Shown here: positions 8,301-16,884 of the stretch, in pieces
Numbering within the stretch: the first letter of the stretch is position 1
Layout: the number at the start of each line of letters is the position of its first letter
NCBI GenBank assembly: GCA_902784425.1
Contig: CACZUS010000013.1
Coordinates: forward strand, 1 to 43,956
Source: an uncultured Bacteroidales bacterium
GTDB taxonomy: Bacteria > Bacteroidota > Bacteroidia > Bacteroidales > Paludibacteraceae
Length of the DNA stretch: 43,956 nt
Reading direction: 5' to 3'
Made by a program: the position numbers and the translations under genes
The notes under the pieces: model-generated
What the model was told of the DNA's origin: nothing
Database searches by the model: none
What the model saw: the letters and a program-made list of their open reading frames with translations, nothing else

Positions 8301-9116
8301 ATGTACCAGGTAACGGCATCTATAGTTATATACAAAAACGACAGAGACGAATTGTTGAGGGCGATTCATTCATTTTTAAACACTAGAATGGATGTTAAAT
8401 TGTATTTGATTGATAATTCACCTTCTGATGAAGCAAAATCATTTGTTCCTCAAGATGATCGTATTGAGTACTCTTTTCAAGGAGAAAATTTGGGATTTGG
8501 AAAGGGCCATAATATTGCGATGCAAAAGGCGAAAGGTGAGTCCTTATATCATTTGGTCTTGAATCCTGACATCTTCTTTGAAGAGGGTGTTGTGGAGTCT
8601 TTGTGTGACTATATGGAGCAGAATCAGAATGTGGGACTTATCTCTCCTGATATCTTCCTTCCTAATGGAGAACGTGCTTATTCATGTCGATTGATACCTT
8701 CTCCTTCTACGTTAGTTAAACGTCGCTTGATGCCATCTTCTTCGAAGGATATCTATACAAAGTTGTCTTATACGAAACCTTTCAGCACACCTTGGGTGTA
8801 TGGTTGCTTTATGTTGATTCGTACCTCGGCATTTGACAAGATAGGATTGTTTGACGAACGCTATTTCATGTATTGTGAGGATTTGGACTACTCTAGACGT
8901 ATTCATTCAGAAGGAATGGATATTGTCTACTATCCATTGGTTAAGGCTATCCATATCTACCATAGAGATTCTGCTAAATCACTTAAGATGCTATTCGTTC
9001 ACATGGTTTCTGCCATCAAATACTTTAATAAATGGGGTTGGTTTAGTGACAAGGAACGTGATAAAATCAACCAAGAAACAATCAAAAAATTAGATGCTTC
9101 AGAATTATCCGAATAA
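8301..9116 (+). CDS. Glycosyltransferase family 2, rhamnosyltransferase (WbbL/RfbF)-like
   Basis: A 271-residue GT2 protein of the WbbL/RfbF type. Evidence is 'ASIVIYKND' at the N-terminus, 'ENLGFGKGHN' at about 62-71, 'LNPDI' carrying the DXD-like motif at about 90, and 'VYGCFMLIRTSAFDKIGLFDERYFMYCEDLDYSRRI', whose 'EDLD' carries the usual catalytic acid region. Such enzymes commonly add rhamnose to O-antigen or wall polysaccharide precursors, but sugar specificity is not predictable here. It follows the preceding GT2 gene after one base and converges with the minus-strand GT2 gene 9 bases downstream. No clear terminator separates them. Confidence 0.86.
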   Translation: MYQVTASIVIYKNDRDELLRAIHSFLNTRMDVKLYLIDNSPSDEAKSFVPQDDRIEYSFQGENLGFGKGHNIAMQKAKGESLYHLVLNPDIFFEEGVVESLCDYMEQNQNVGLISPDIFLPNGERAYSCRLIPSPSTLVKRRLMPSSSKDIYTKLSYTKPFSTPWVYGCFMLIRTSAFDKIGLFDERYFMYCEDLDYSRRIHSEGMDIVYYPLVKAIHIYHRDSAKSLKMLFVHMVSAIKYFNKWGWFSDKERDKINQETIKKLDASELSE

Positions 9117-9125
9117 TCTGAATGA

Positions 9126-9923
9126 TTAGTCTACATGTATTTCTTGCTCCTTCTTACCCTTGAATAGTTTTGTTATCCGAAAAATCACCACTTCAAATAT
9201 TTTAATTGGATATCTCAGGCATAGGAACAATGAATTGGAATAGATATTGTTCTCTTTTAATGCTTTCTTGTGCTCTGTAAATATAATTTTATGGGATGCA
9301 AAGTTCTTGTTGCTGATTCCTCCTATTCGCATGTATACCATCGTCTGTGGTATGTATTGATATTTAATCTTATGAATGCAGAAACAACGCAGGAGGAACT
9401 CAAAATCTGATGCTATTTTGTAGCTTTCATTGTATAGTCCGATTTCCTGAAATCTCTCCCTTTTCATATAGAAGGTGGGATGGGCTGGAATGAATCCAAA
9501 CTTCATCATCCATGGATTAAATGACTTACTGCTATAGTATCGAATCGGTAGGAACGGTTTGTCATGCGTGATGTAGCACACATCACCATAGATGGCGTCT
9601 GTATCCGTAGAAGAAAAATGATTGACTATAGACTCCACAATCGTGTCGGTGGCAAAGAAATCATCCGAATTGAGTATGCCTATGATATCGCCTTTGGCGG
9701 CTTTTATTCCTTTGTTAATGGCTTCGTACAATCCATTGTCAGACTCAGATATGATGTAGGAGACAGAGGGGTATTCTTTCGCTATTTCAACAGTATTGTC
9801 TTGAGAACCTCCATCTATGATGAGGTGCTCAATGTCGTCGTGCGTTTGCCTTGCTATGCTCTCAATTGTCGTTCTGATGGTCGACGCACTGTTATAGGTT
9901 GCTGTTATAATCGAAACTTTCAT
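9126..9923 (-). CDS. Glycosyltransferase family 2 (WcaA-like)
   Basis: A 265-residue GT2 enzyme with 'VSIITATYNS' at the N-terminus, 'IIDGGSQDNT', the DXD equivalent 'LNSDD' near residue 87, and 'YKIASDFEFLLR' (the conserved SDFEL-type motif of colanic-acid-type transferases). I chose ATG 9923 rather than a start 30 bases upstream because its ATGA overlaps the stop codon of the preceding gene by four bases, a typical coupling in this operon. It is the last gene of the minus-strand set that begins at 12811. The sugar transferred is unknown. Confidence 0.86.
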   Translation of the reverse strand: MKVSIITATYNSASTIRTTIESIARQTHDDIEHLIIDGGSQDNTVEIAKEYPSVSYIISESDNGLYEAINKGIKAAKGDIIGILNSDDFFATDTIVESIVNHFSSTDTDAIYGDVCYITHDKPFLPIRYYSSKSFNPWMMKFGFIPAHPTFYMKRERFQEIGLYNESYKIASDFEFLLRCFCIHKIKYQYIPQTMVYMRIGGISNKNFASHKIIFTEHKKALKENNIYSNSLFLCLRYPIKIFEVVIFRITKLFKGKKEQEIHVD

Positions 9924-10774
9924 TTTTGATCGTCCTTTTTTTGAAGTCTGCAATAGTTATAGTGATATTTTATTTTCAGCCACAGGTAATGAATATGCGA
10001 TGAAAAGCCCAATTTCTTTATCATGCGCCATTGTGCCTTGTTGTTTTTGACAACTGATTTTATTCCTTTGATGCGATGCGCCAAATAGGAATCGTTCTCG
10101 TTGATTGCTCCTATCACATTTCCTCTATGCTGCCTGTATAGCATGGTGGGAGTGGAGATGTAATCAACAATGCCTCCACTCTTCAAAATGGATAGGATAA
10201 TCCAGGAGTCATGCATTCTCACCTCTTCGCAGAAGGGGAGTGCACACTCCTTAGCCTTTCGATTTATCATCATGGTACACCCTGTGGCTGCTGGATGTAC
10301 ACATAAATCTTCAAACGTAGTCAATAATGAGGGGGCTATTTTGGAATATTCCCAAAAAGAGGGGTGAATCGTTTGCAACTCCTCATCCACCACTCTTAGG
10401 TCGGTATAGATTCCGATTGCCTTTTGTGGATTTCTCTCCTCAAGGTCCATCATCTTCTTTTTGCTTGTTTCTATTTTGGTAGGCAACCAAAAATCATCTT
10501 GGTCACAAAAGAAGATATAATCCGTATCACATTCTTGAATCAATGTTTCAAAAGAACGAACCACACCTACGTTCCTGTTTGAATCGATTTGCTTTATCTT
10601 GTCCGGATGTGATTGAACGTATTGGTTTATGATATTGCAAGTGTCGTCTGATGATCCGTCGTCTCGAATCAGTAACGTCCAGTCTTGGTCTGTCTGTGCT
10701 AAAATGGAATCAATCTGACAGGCCAGATATTTTTCACCATTATAGGTGGAAAGAAGTATGGATGAACTTGCCAT
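9920..10774 (-). CDS. Glycosyltransferase family 2
   Basis: A 284-residue GT2 protein closely similar in plan to the gene at 7589-8299: 'SILLSTYNGEKYL', 'RDDGSSDDT', 'FFCDQDDFW' with the DXD-type motif, 'AATGCTMMINR' and 'MHDSWI'. The shared 'DQDD' plus 'MHDxW' signature suggests that the two are paralogues in the same pathway. I chose ATG 10774, five bases after the stop of the upstream gene at 10780. A longer frame to 10858 would run inside that gene. The last bases overlap the next gene by four (ATGA). Confidence 0.86.
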   Translation of the reverse strand: MASSSILLSTYNGEKYLACQIDSILAQTDQDWTLLIRDDGSSDDTCNIINQYVQSHPDKIKQIDSNRNVGVVRSFETLIQECDTDYIFFCDQDDFWLPTKIETSKKKMMDLEERNPQKAIGIYTDLRVVDEELQTIHPSFWEYSKIAPSLLTTFEDLCVHPAATGCTMMINRKAKECALPFCEEVRMHDSWIILSILKSGGIVDYISTPTMLYRQHRGNVIGAINENDSYLAHRIKGIKSVVKNNKAQWRMIKKLGFSSHIHYLWLKIKYHYNYCRLQKKDDQK

Positions 10775-10779
10775 ATAAT

Positions 10780-11622
10780 CTATTCTTTGTAAAAAATTGC
10801 TGCAAATGTGGGTTTCAGAAGAGACCATTTTTGTGGGAAGAATAACATCTTCACACAACGTAGTAGCGTTCTGATTTTAAAAAACACTCGATGAGAGGAC
10901 TGTGTGTTGTAAGCGAATCGCGCACACGCCTTCATGTAATCGTGATATCGAGTCTTGCCCATTTTATGGGGCGACAAGATGGAAAGATTATGGGATATTG
11001 TGACATCGAGAATCTCAATGTCATACCTCCTCTTGTGAAATTGGTAAAAGTACCAACAGTCTAAATAATCGAGTGGAAATCGCTCGTCAAATCCACCAAT
11101 GCTTGCGATTGCTGCAGTACGGACGACTGAACAGGAGTTGATGGCATTGATGTATTTATTCTCTTTTATTGGTAGCTCGACGGGTTTCACACTCCCAAAC
11201 GGTCCTGCTATGTTGCTGTATTCGCTTGGTGAGATTACCTGTCCGTCGCTTATGATGTGAGGGACAATGGCAGCAACGTTCTTGTCGATCGTCTTGATTG
11301 CCTTACTCACCTGCTTGAAATAATCCGCATTGGGTTCACTGTCTTGATCAAACAACATAATCCAATCGTAATGCTCCTGTTGCGCCACTGTTAACGCGTG
11401 ATTGTATGCTTTTGCCAACATGCCGTTTTCTTGGGCATTGACAATGGTGGACTCTATGTCGGAGTGTGTGATGGCACATTCCGGGGAGTTGTTATACAAA
11501 ATGAGCTGATGGGGTTGCGCAAGATGAACCAGATTCTCCTTCAAACTATGGTAGGATCTGCTTTCCTCCAAACTTTGTCGGTAAAGGACAAGTATGATTA
11601 GTATTTTCTCAGATTCACTCAT
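10780..11622 (-). CDS. Glycosyltransferase family 2, rhamnosyltransferase-like
   Basis: A 280-residue GT2 protein. Visible motifs are 'ILIILVLYRQ' at the N-terminus, 'LILYNNSP', 'NGMLAKAYNHAL', the donor motif 'LFDQDSEP' (about 91-98) and 'INSCSVVRTAAIASIGGFDERFPLDYLDCWYF', as in rhamnosyltransferases of O-antigen clusters. It overlaps the upstream polymerase gene by 8 bases, which fixes its start at 11622. The role would be addition of a sugar to the repeat unit before flipping. Confidence 0.83.
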   Translation of the reverse strand: MSESEKILIILVLYRQSLEESRSYHSLKENLVHLAQPHQLILYNNSPECAITHSDIESTIVNAQENGMLAKAYNHALTVAQQEHYDWIMLFDQDSEPNADYFKQVSKAIKTIDKNVAAIVPHIISDGQVISPSEYSNIAGPFGSVKPVELPIKENKYINAINSCSVVRTAAIASIGGFDERFPLDYLDCWYFYQFHKRRYDIEILDVTISHNLSILSPHKMGKTRYHDYMKACARFAYNTQSSHRVFFKIRTLLRCVKMLFFPQKWSLLKPTFAAIFYKE

Positions 11623-12811
11623 TGCCCTTTATTTTATCCTTGATGATTAATAGATTATGTTTTGAACATAAGAATGGAATCAGAATGAAAACAAAGAGTT
11701 TCAGATTGCCGGACAGACTGGTGAAGAACAGGTCTGCGGCATATTGCATGAAAATGATGTTGATGACGAAAGCATAGATGATGATATGAAAATTGCTACC
11801 CATTTCAGCTTTCTTATAGAGCCATCCGTAGATTGCACCCATGAAGAGTGGGAATATAATCAGTCCAATCAATCCAAAATCCACGTAATAGGGGTACATG
11901 GCAGTGTAGGTATTTGTCTTGATGGGTTTTTCTATCCATTTAAGCAAGATATCCACTGGCTCGATGTTCGACCAGCCCATGTCGTTGAAAAAGGCGTAGA
12001 CAAAGCGGAATGTGTTCTCTCCGAAATGTTCAGTCGAGCATGGATCTAGCGTATCGAAGGCGGAAAGGTTGCTGACAATGTAGGTGACAAAGAAGTTGTC
12101 GTCCATATCGGAGAACTTGATGGCTTGTCGAATGGATTGTAACGAAAGAAAGAGAACCAGTAACACCCCGACTCCGCTAAGAAGATGTTTGAGGGAAATC
12201 TTCTTTTTGAAATATAAGATGGAGGTGCTGAAGAGGAACATGTTTAAGAAGGTGATTTTTGACATTGTGACAACTCCAAAACATGCGTATATGAAGGTGA
12301 TCAATGCGAGTCGCCACCATTTCTTCTTTTCAAAGCAGAGTACCTCCATCAGAAAGCATACTTGCCAGATGACCACAAATAAGCCTCCGAATGCCTCATC
12401 AAAACCGCTACCTTCTCCGATGGCAGCCAATCGAAGGTCCCATGCCCAGTTGCCACTTGTACCATTGGCAATGGCAGCTCTGGCAAAATCAATTAGCTTT
12501 GGAAAATAGATGACGGAGAGAATAAGGTATATGTTTCGAATTAATGTGCCAGGTTGGTCTAGTTTGGAATCCCTGTAGGTGGCAGCCTGCGTACAAAGTG
12601 AACTAAATGAGAGTCCCGAAATCCAACAAAAACTGCAAAGGTAAAAATTAAGACTCAATGGAGGCAGTTTCTGCCCTAACACCACAAATAGGATAAGGGC
12701 TGTGGCCCATATGGCTCCGGTAAGAACGGAAGGGGAAAATATATTGTTGTGGGAACATCTCATGCCCACGACAAATATAAAGAGACACCATATGATCAGA
12801 ACAAATACCAT
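11615..12811 (-). CDS. Wzy-like oligosaccharide repeat-unit polymerase
   Basis: A 398-residue, very hydrophobic protein with about ten or more predicted membrane spans. A long periplasmic loop (about residues 230-310) ends in 'NTYTAMYPYYVDFG', the motif seen in the O-antigen polymerase/oligosaccharide repeat-unit polymerase families of Bacteroidota and Gram-positive bacteria. It would join undecaprenyl-linked repeat units in the periplasm. It is the first gene of a four-gene minus-strand operon with three GT2 genes. Sequence conservation among Wzy proteins is poor, so the family call rests on topology, this motif and context. Confidence 0.75.
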   Translation of the reverse strand: MVFVLIIWCLFIFVVGMRCSHNNIFSPSVLTGAIWATALILFVVLGQKLPPLSLNFYLCSFCWISGLSFSSLCTQAATYRDSKLDQPGTLIRNIYLILSVIYFPKLIDFARAAIANGTSGNWAWDLRLAAIGEGSGFDEAFGGLFVVIWQVCFLMEVLCFEKKKWWRLALITFIYACFGVVTMSKITFLNMFLFSTSILYFKKKISLKHLLSGVGVLLVLFLSLQSIRQAIKFSDMDDNFFVTYIVSNLSAFDTLDPCSTEHFGENTFRFVYAFFNDMGWSNIEPVDILLKWIEKPIKTNTYTAMYPYYVDFGLIGLIIFPLFMGAIYGWLYKKAEMGSNFHIIIYAFVINIIFMQYAADLFFTSLSGNLKLFVFILIPFLCSKHNLLIIKDKIKGNE

Positions 12812-12828
12812 AACGCATAAATATCTTG

Positions 12829-12844
12829 CAAAAATACAAAAATA
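12829..12844 (-). promoter_or_regulatory. Putative promoter elements for the wzy-GT2 operon
   Basis: Two consecutive TATTTTTG copies on the minus strand (12844-12837 and 12836-12829) match TAnnTTTG, 18-33 bases upstream of the ATG at 12811. The -33 match is poor. Confidence 0.45.
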
Positions 12845-12898
12845 ATATTAAAATCTCTGACCAATCTGCGAACCTGTCTCCCTTTTTCCTCTTTCCTG

Positions 12899-12929
12899 TT
12901 TGCAGAAATACATTAATTTCGTACCTTTG
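12899..12929 (+). promoter_or_regulatory. Promoter for the lipoprotein/LtaS-like module
   Basis: TTTG (12899-12902), 19 bases, TACCTTTG (12922-12929): an exact match to the Bacteroidota consensus in sequence and spacing. Start of transcription would be near 12936, leaving an untranslated leader of about 137 bases. I see no convincing structured element in that leader. Confidence 0.7.
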
Positions 12930-13072
12930 CCACTTGGTTCTTATGCCATATGTGATTGATTGCTTGGGGACTTGAGGTCGCAAAGGATGCAAAATTTTCA
13001 TCATAAGGGGAATGAACTTTTGCTTCTTTCTCTAACAAATATTCCCAGGTTATGGTTTAATTTTAGTTGAAT

Positions 13073-13951
13073 ATGTTCATAAAAAAACTCTTTTATTTGT
13101 TCATAGTTTTGGGGAGCATGATTGCTTATTTTTCCTCTTGTGAAAATGAAGATGCGTGGGAGTGTTGTGGCATGGACCCTTTGCATGACACGGTCAATGA
13201 TACGATAATCCGTGTTGATACTGTTTGTTTGAAGGATACTGTATGTTTGAAAGATACTATTAAAGATACTGTGTACATTGGAGAGAATCCGTATGTGATT
13301 CACCCAGAATATCCTTCCTCCAAGATATGGTATCATGGTGCTAATTATGCGAATTCGGTGGCAGAGAGAAGTATGAAGTTTGAAGGACTTGAAATTGATA
13401 TAAATTATTCAAGCAGTACGGGAAAAATGTATGTCTGTCACAATATAGAGGATACGATAAAAAGTGTGACGCTTGAAGAGTGGTTTGAGATATTGCCGGA
13501 TCCGACTAGAAATTGGTATTGGTTGGATATGAAAAATATGACTGTCAACACAGCAGATGAGTTGGCAGAAAAAATAGGGGCTATCGCGCAAAAATACGGT
13601 ATTAAAGAGAGAATTTGGATAGAGTATTATGATGTTAATTCGCTTCAGATAATAAAAAAATATGGTTTCAATACGATTTTAACAGTTGAAAATTTGAATG
13701 CTCAGGTATATAGTGAGTATGTGTGGCAATATTTTTTGCTGGGAAAAATCAATTTGGTAAAACCATCAGCCATTGGATGTGATCATACCATGGCAAATTT
13801 GTTAAATCGTTATTTCTCTGATCAGGAGATATTCTTGTGGCATTCGACAATTATCTATACAGACGAGTATGCGGCAGAGACAAGAGCCTTGTGCAGTATC
13901 CCATCGGTGAAAGTTGTTTTGGTCGATTATGACGAACCAATAACCTATTAG
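13073..13951 (+). CDS. Lipoprotein with a GDPD/Menorin-like (PLC-type TIM barrel) domain
   Basis: A 292-residue protein starting at ATG 13073; an in-frame TTG six bases upstream is less likely. The signal peptide ends in a lipobox, 'YFSSC', with Cys23 as the lipidation site. A linker with repeated DTV/DTI units (residues 38-67) follows. The domain begins with 'WYHGAN' (His88), then 'GLEIDI' (Glu107, Asp109), 'VCHN' (His123), 'TLEEW' and 'WLDMKN' (Asp152, Lys154). This is the spacing of metal and catalytic residues in glycerophosphodiester phosphodiesterase-like barrels, and the opening also resembles the Menorin/FAM151 branch. Substrate is unknown. It precedes an LtaS-like enzyme, so cleavage of a phosphodiester-linked group on a surface glycan is a reasonable guess. 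Confidence 0.6.
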   Translation: MFIKKLFYLFIVLGSMIAYFSSCENEDAWECCGMDPLHDTVNDTIIRVDTVCLKDTVCLKDTIKDTVYIGENPYVIHPEYPSSKIWYHGANYANSVAERSMKFEGLEIDINYSSSTGKMYVCHNIEDTIKSVTLEEWFEILPDPTRNWYWLDMKNMTVNTADELAEKIGAIAQKYGIKERIWIEYYDVNSLQIIKKYGFNTILTVENLNAQVYSEYVWQYFLLGKINLVKPSAIGCDHTMANLLNRYFSDQEIFLWHSTIIYTDEYAAETRALCSIPSVKVVLVDYDEPITY

Positions 13952-14128
13952 TCCATTTTCTGAATCTTTTTTTAATTGTAGCTAATAAAATTTTATTGGT
14001 GAAACTCTTCGATGCATTGTTCGTTTGATTTCTTGCGAATTGCTTGTAAATGCCAATTTTTTTTGTGAAATTTGCAATTATCTTATGCATGTCTAAGCTA
14101 ATATAAGTTGTTTAATAGTTGCGTGTTT

Positions 14129-15109
14129 ATGAAAAAATTATTCGTTATTAAAGAGCATCCATTTGTTTTTATTGTCGCTTTAATCATCCTTCTGACTATA
14201 TTTCTTTTGATAATATTCCGTCCATCTCATCCTCATCGTTCTGATTTTGTAAATGAGGAGAATGTAGAGCAATCACTTCCTGATTATAAGGTGAGGGAGA
14301 TTGATAGTGGTGAGTGGAATAAAGGGGTATGTGTGGAATCAATAAATGGTGATGCTGTCGTTGGAAATACACTTTTGATTCCTGCATCGGATACGGTTGT
14401 GATGTATGGATGGGCGGTTGATATAGATCGAAAATGTCCGGCAAGTGAAATCTACATGGAGGTCAATGGTAAGTTTGTTAAGGGTGTGTACGGACTTCCT
14501 CGTATGGATATTCAAAAACAAGTGGCGGTTAAATGTTCGCCAAACGTTGGTTTCTACTTTTATTTTGATAGACGATTGCTTGGAAATGAACCAGAGCTAG
14601 CCACGGATGTTAAGTTTCATCTGATTGACAAGGAACAGATGATGGTTATCTCTGCTGTCGACTTCTCGCTTATGTATCAATCAAGTATTTCTGAAAAGCC
14701 AACAAGAATAGTCGAAACAGGCGGTTGGTTCAGTGGCATGGTGTTGGACTATTGTGGAGGTGGAACTATTCAATATGGTGCAACGAGACAGGTGGAATCT
14801 ATGACAAAAGAAAATCTTATCCGTATGATTGGTTGGGCGGTTGATCTAGATCATCGGTTGCCATTGAAATCTTTGTACCTATCTGTCAATGATGTGGTAT
14901 ATAAAATAGGTTATGGTACTACTAGTCGCATTGATGTGAAAGAGGCTATTGGTATTGAAGGATCAGACAGATTGGGCTTTGATATCACATTGCCAAGAAT
15001 CTTTTTCCAAAATGCGGATGGCACGTTGTGTGATCATATAGATTTCTATTTAGAGGATAAGAATGGTTACATAAGTGGACCAATTCGATATGATTGGGTG
15101 AATAATTAG
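14129..15109 (+). CDS. Membrane-anchored protein with a duplicated GWAVD domain
   Basis: A 326-residue protein of unknown function. Residues 11-30 form one membrane span near the N-terminus; the rest is predicted to be outside the cytoplasm. It contains two homologous domains of about 130 residues. Each opens with a 'GxWxxG' segment, then has GWAVDID (94-100) or GWAVDLD (235-241), a 'xExYxxVNxxxxKxGYG' strand, 'RxDVxxA' and a 'GF' strand. Similar GWxxD modules occur fused to or beside polysaccharide glycosyltransferases and polymerases in other bacteria, so a glycan-linked or binding role is possible. The ATG at 14129 is preferred to a TTG at 14108. It lies 19 bases upstream of the LtaS-like gene and is probably co-transcribed with it. 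Confidence 0.7.
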   Translation: MKKLFVIKEHPFVFIVALIILLTIFLLIIFRPSHPHRSDFVNEENVEQSLPDYKVREIDSGEWNKGVCVESINGDAVVGNTLLIPASDTVVMYGWAVDIDRKCPASEIYMEVNGKFVKGVYGLPRMDIQKQVAVKCSPNVGFYFYFDRRLLGNEPELATDVKFHLIDKEQMMVISAVDFSLMYQSSISEKPTRIVETGGWFSGMVLDYCGGGTIQYGATRQVESMTKENLIRMIGWAVDLDHRLPLKSLYLSVNDVVYKIGYGTTSRIDVKEAIGIEGSDRLGFDITLPRIFFQNADGTLCDHIDFYLEDKNGYISGPIRYDWVNN

Positions 15110-15128
15110 TCGGAAATAGATTGGATAA

Positions 15129-16868
15129 ATGGAAGTGAAAAGCATCATAGAAAAGTTACGAGAAAAAGGACATATTATTCTTTTCATAGTTTTTGTTTTG
15201 GGGGTATATTACAATGCTAAATATTTTAGTCGCGTGATGTGGCCTGATATGGAAACGGAATTTCTCACACATGATTTGCCTAAACTGGTGGCTGCCATTG
15301 CTGTGGGCGCACCCATTTTTTTGTGTAGACGTTTCTCAATATGGTATGCTTTGGTGGTCTCTCTTTTCATAGATGTTTGGATTATTGCCAATTTCATCTA
15401 TTTCAGATGTAATGGCGTTTTGATTAATTCAATGGCTTTGAGTATGGTCGGAAACATGGAGGGCTTTTGGAATAGTGTCTTCTTGTTTATGACTCCGAAA
15501 ATAGATGTGAAACCATTTTTAGTCACTTTGCTTTCGCTTTTGCCATTGATTATTATTAATGATAATAAGTTTATGCCTAAGACCTTTATATGCACTGTAT
15601 TATGTTTGTATCCATTGTCACTGTGTGCACATCATGCAGATGCTATTAGAGGAAAGGGATATGAGGATCTCTCCTTTACATATGAACCTAGTAATCTATG
15701 TAGGGTATTTTCATTAACTGAATATTCTGAGTATAACGGAAAATTGGGTCCTCAGGAGATGTTTGATGTGAATCCGGAACGAAATTCCGTCATACATTTG
15801 TTCGTTGACGATTTGCGTATGTTGCGTCATGTGAAAAAAGCTTCTGAAACGATAGATATGCCGTTGGAAGATGAGAGAAGATTGCAAAGCTTGGGGATTA
15901 CGAAGGGTTTGGAAATTGCATCTAAATATGACGACAAATTGGTGGTGATTCTGGTTGAGAGTATGGAGTGTTGGGCTTTGTCTCCTGAGTCAATGCCTAA
16001 TCTGTGGAATTTTATCCAAACACATAATCATCTTCGTGCAGAACGTATGACTTCGCAGATTAAACAGGGAGCCTCTTCTGATGGACAGATGATTTTGAAT
16101 ACAGGTTTGTTGCCATTGAAACAGGGTGCTGCTTGTTATGTTTTTCCGAATAACACCTATCCTTCGTTGCCTAAGTTGACCGACAACAAGTCGATTTGCG
16201 TTTTACCTCATGGACTCTCTGTGTGGAATCAGGTTGGAATGAGTCATGCCTATGCCTATGATGAGAATATATGCATGAGTTGGGATGATAAAGAATTGTT
16301 TGATAAATTAAATCGCTTGGTGGAAGAGGATGAATATAAGATGATACAGTTAATTACCATGTCTACGCATGCCAATTTTGAAGCTGTCTCGCCATTGTCA
16401 GATCTGAAGTTGCCTGATGATATGCCTGTCTACTCACAAAACTTTTTGAAGAGCTTTAATTATGTCGACAAATATATGGGTACATTCTTGGCAAAGATAG
16501 ATTCGTCGGAAGCCTTTAAAAATGTAACATTTGTTATTACTGGCGACCATATAATATTCCCACATGATAAGAGATTGGAGATGAAGGAGTATTCAATGAA
16601 TCACAATAATGTATATAATCCAGAATCTTATGTGAATGCGATTATCTATTCACCTAAAATAGATCGAACCATAGTCATATCGGATGTGACATATCAAATG
16701 GATTTATATCCAACGCTTACGGCTTTGTTGGGTGCTGGTTATTCGAACTATAGAGGTTTTGGTGTGAATCTATTAGATTCTGTCGCACGCGCGAATAGAA
16801 TCATCAGTCAGGATGAAGCGTTTGATCTTTCTGATAAAATACTTAGAAGTGATTTCTTTAAAGAGTAA
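15129..16868 (+). CDS. LtaS-like membrane phosphotransferase (sulfatase/alkaline phosphatase fold)
   Basis: A 579-residue protein with five or six membrane spans in the first 170 residues and an extracytoplasmic sulfatase-fold domain from about 265. The likely metal ligands are Glu277 in 'LVESME' and Asp473-His474 in 'TGDH'; His414 in 'MSTHANF' matches the conserved active-site His. The segment at 312-319, 'KQGASSDG', aligns with the lipoteichoic acid synthase 'GKTSD' nucleophile motif, but has Ser316 where Thr is usual. LtaS, phosphoglycerol and phosphoethanolamine transferases move a phospho-alcohol from a phospholipid to a glycan or growing chain. Gram-negative cells lack lipoteichoic acid, so decoration of a surface polysaccharide is more likely. 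It converges with the ligase gene 12 bases downstream. Confidence 0.83.
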   Translation: MEVKSIIEKLREKGHIILFIVFVLGVYYNAKYFSRVMWPDMETEFLTHDLPKLVAAIAVGAPIFLCRRFSIWYALVVSLFIDVWIIANFIYFRCNGVLINSMALSMVGNMEGFWNSVFLFMTPKIDVKPFLVTLLSLLPLIIINDNKFMPKTFICTVLCLYPLSLCAHHADAIRGKGYEDLSFTYEPSNLCRVFSLTEYSEYNGKLGPQEMFDVNPERNSVIHLFVDDLRMLRHVKKASETIDMPLEDERRLQSLGITKGLEIASKYDDKLVVILVESMECWALSPESMPNLWNFIQTHNHLRAERMTSQIKQGASSDGQMILNTGLLPLKQGAACYVFPNNTYPSLPKLTDNKSICVLPHGLSVWNQVGMSHAYAYDENICMSWDDKELFDKLNRLVEEDEYKMIQLITMSTHANFEAVSPLSDLKLPDDMPVYSQNFLKSFNYVDKYMGTFLAKIDSSEAFKNVTFVITGDHIIFPHDKRLEMKEYSMNHNNVYNPESYVNAIIYSPKIDRTIVISDVTYQMDLYPTLTALLGAGYSNYRGFGVNLLDSVARANRIISQDEAFDLSDKILRSDFFKE

Positions 16869-16884
16869 ATCCTTGTCTCTTTAA
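16858..16884. terminator. Weak bidirectional hairpin between convergent genes
   Basis: TTAAAGAG (16858-16865) pairs with CTCTTTAA (16877-16884), an 8-bp stem with an 11-base loop spanning the junction of the convergent LtaS-like and ligase genes. T-runs are short, so termination is uncertain. Confidence 0.3.
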
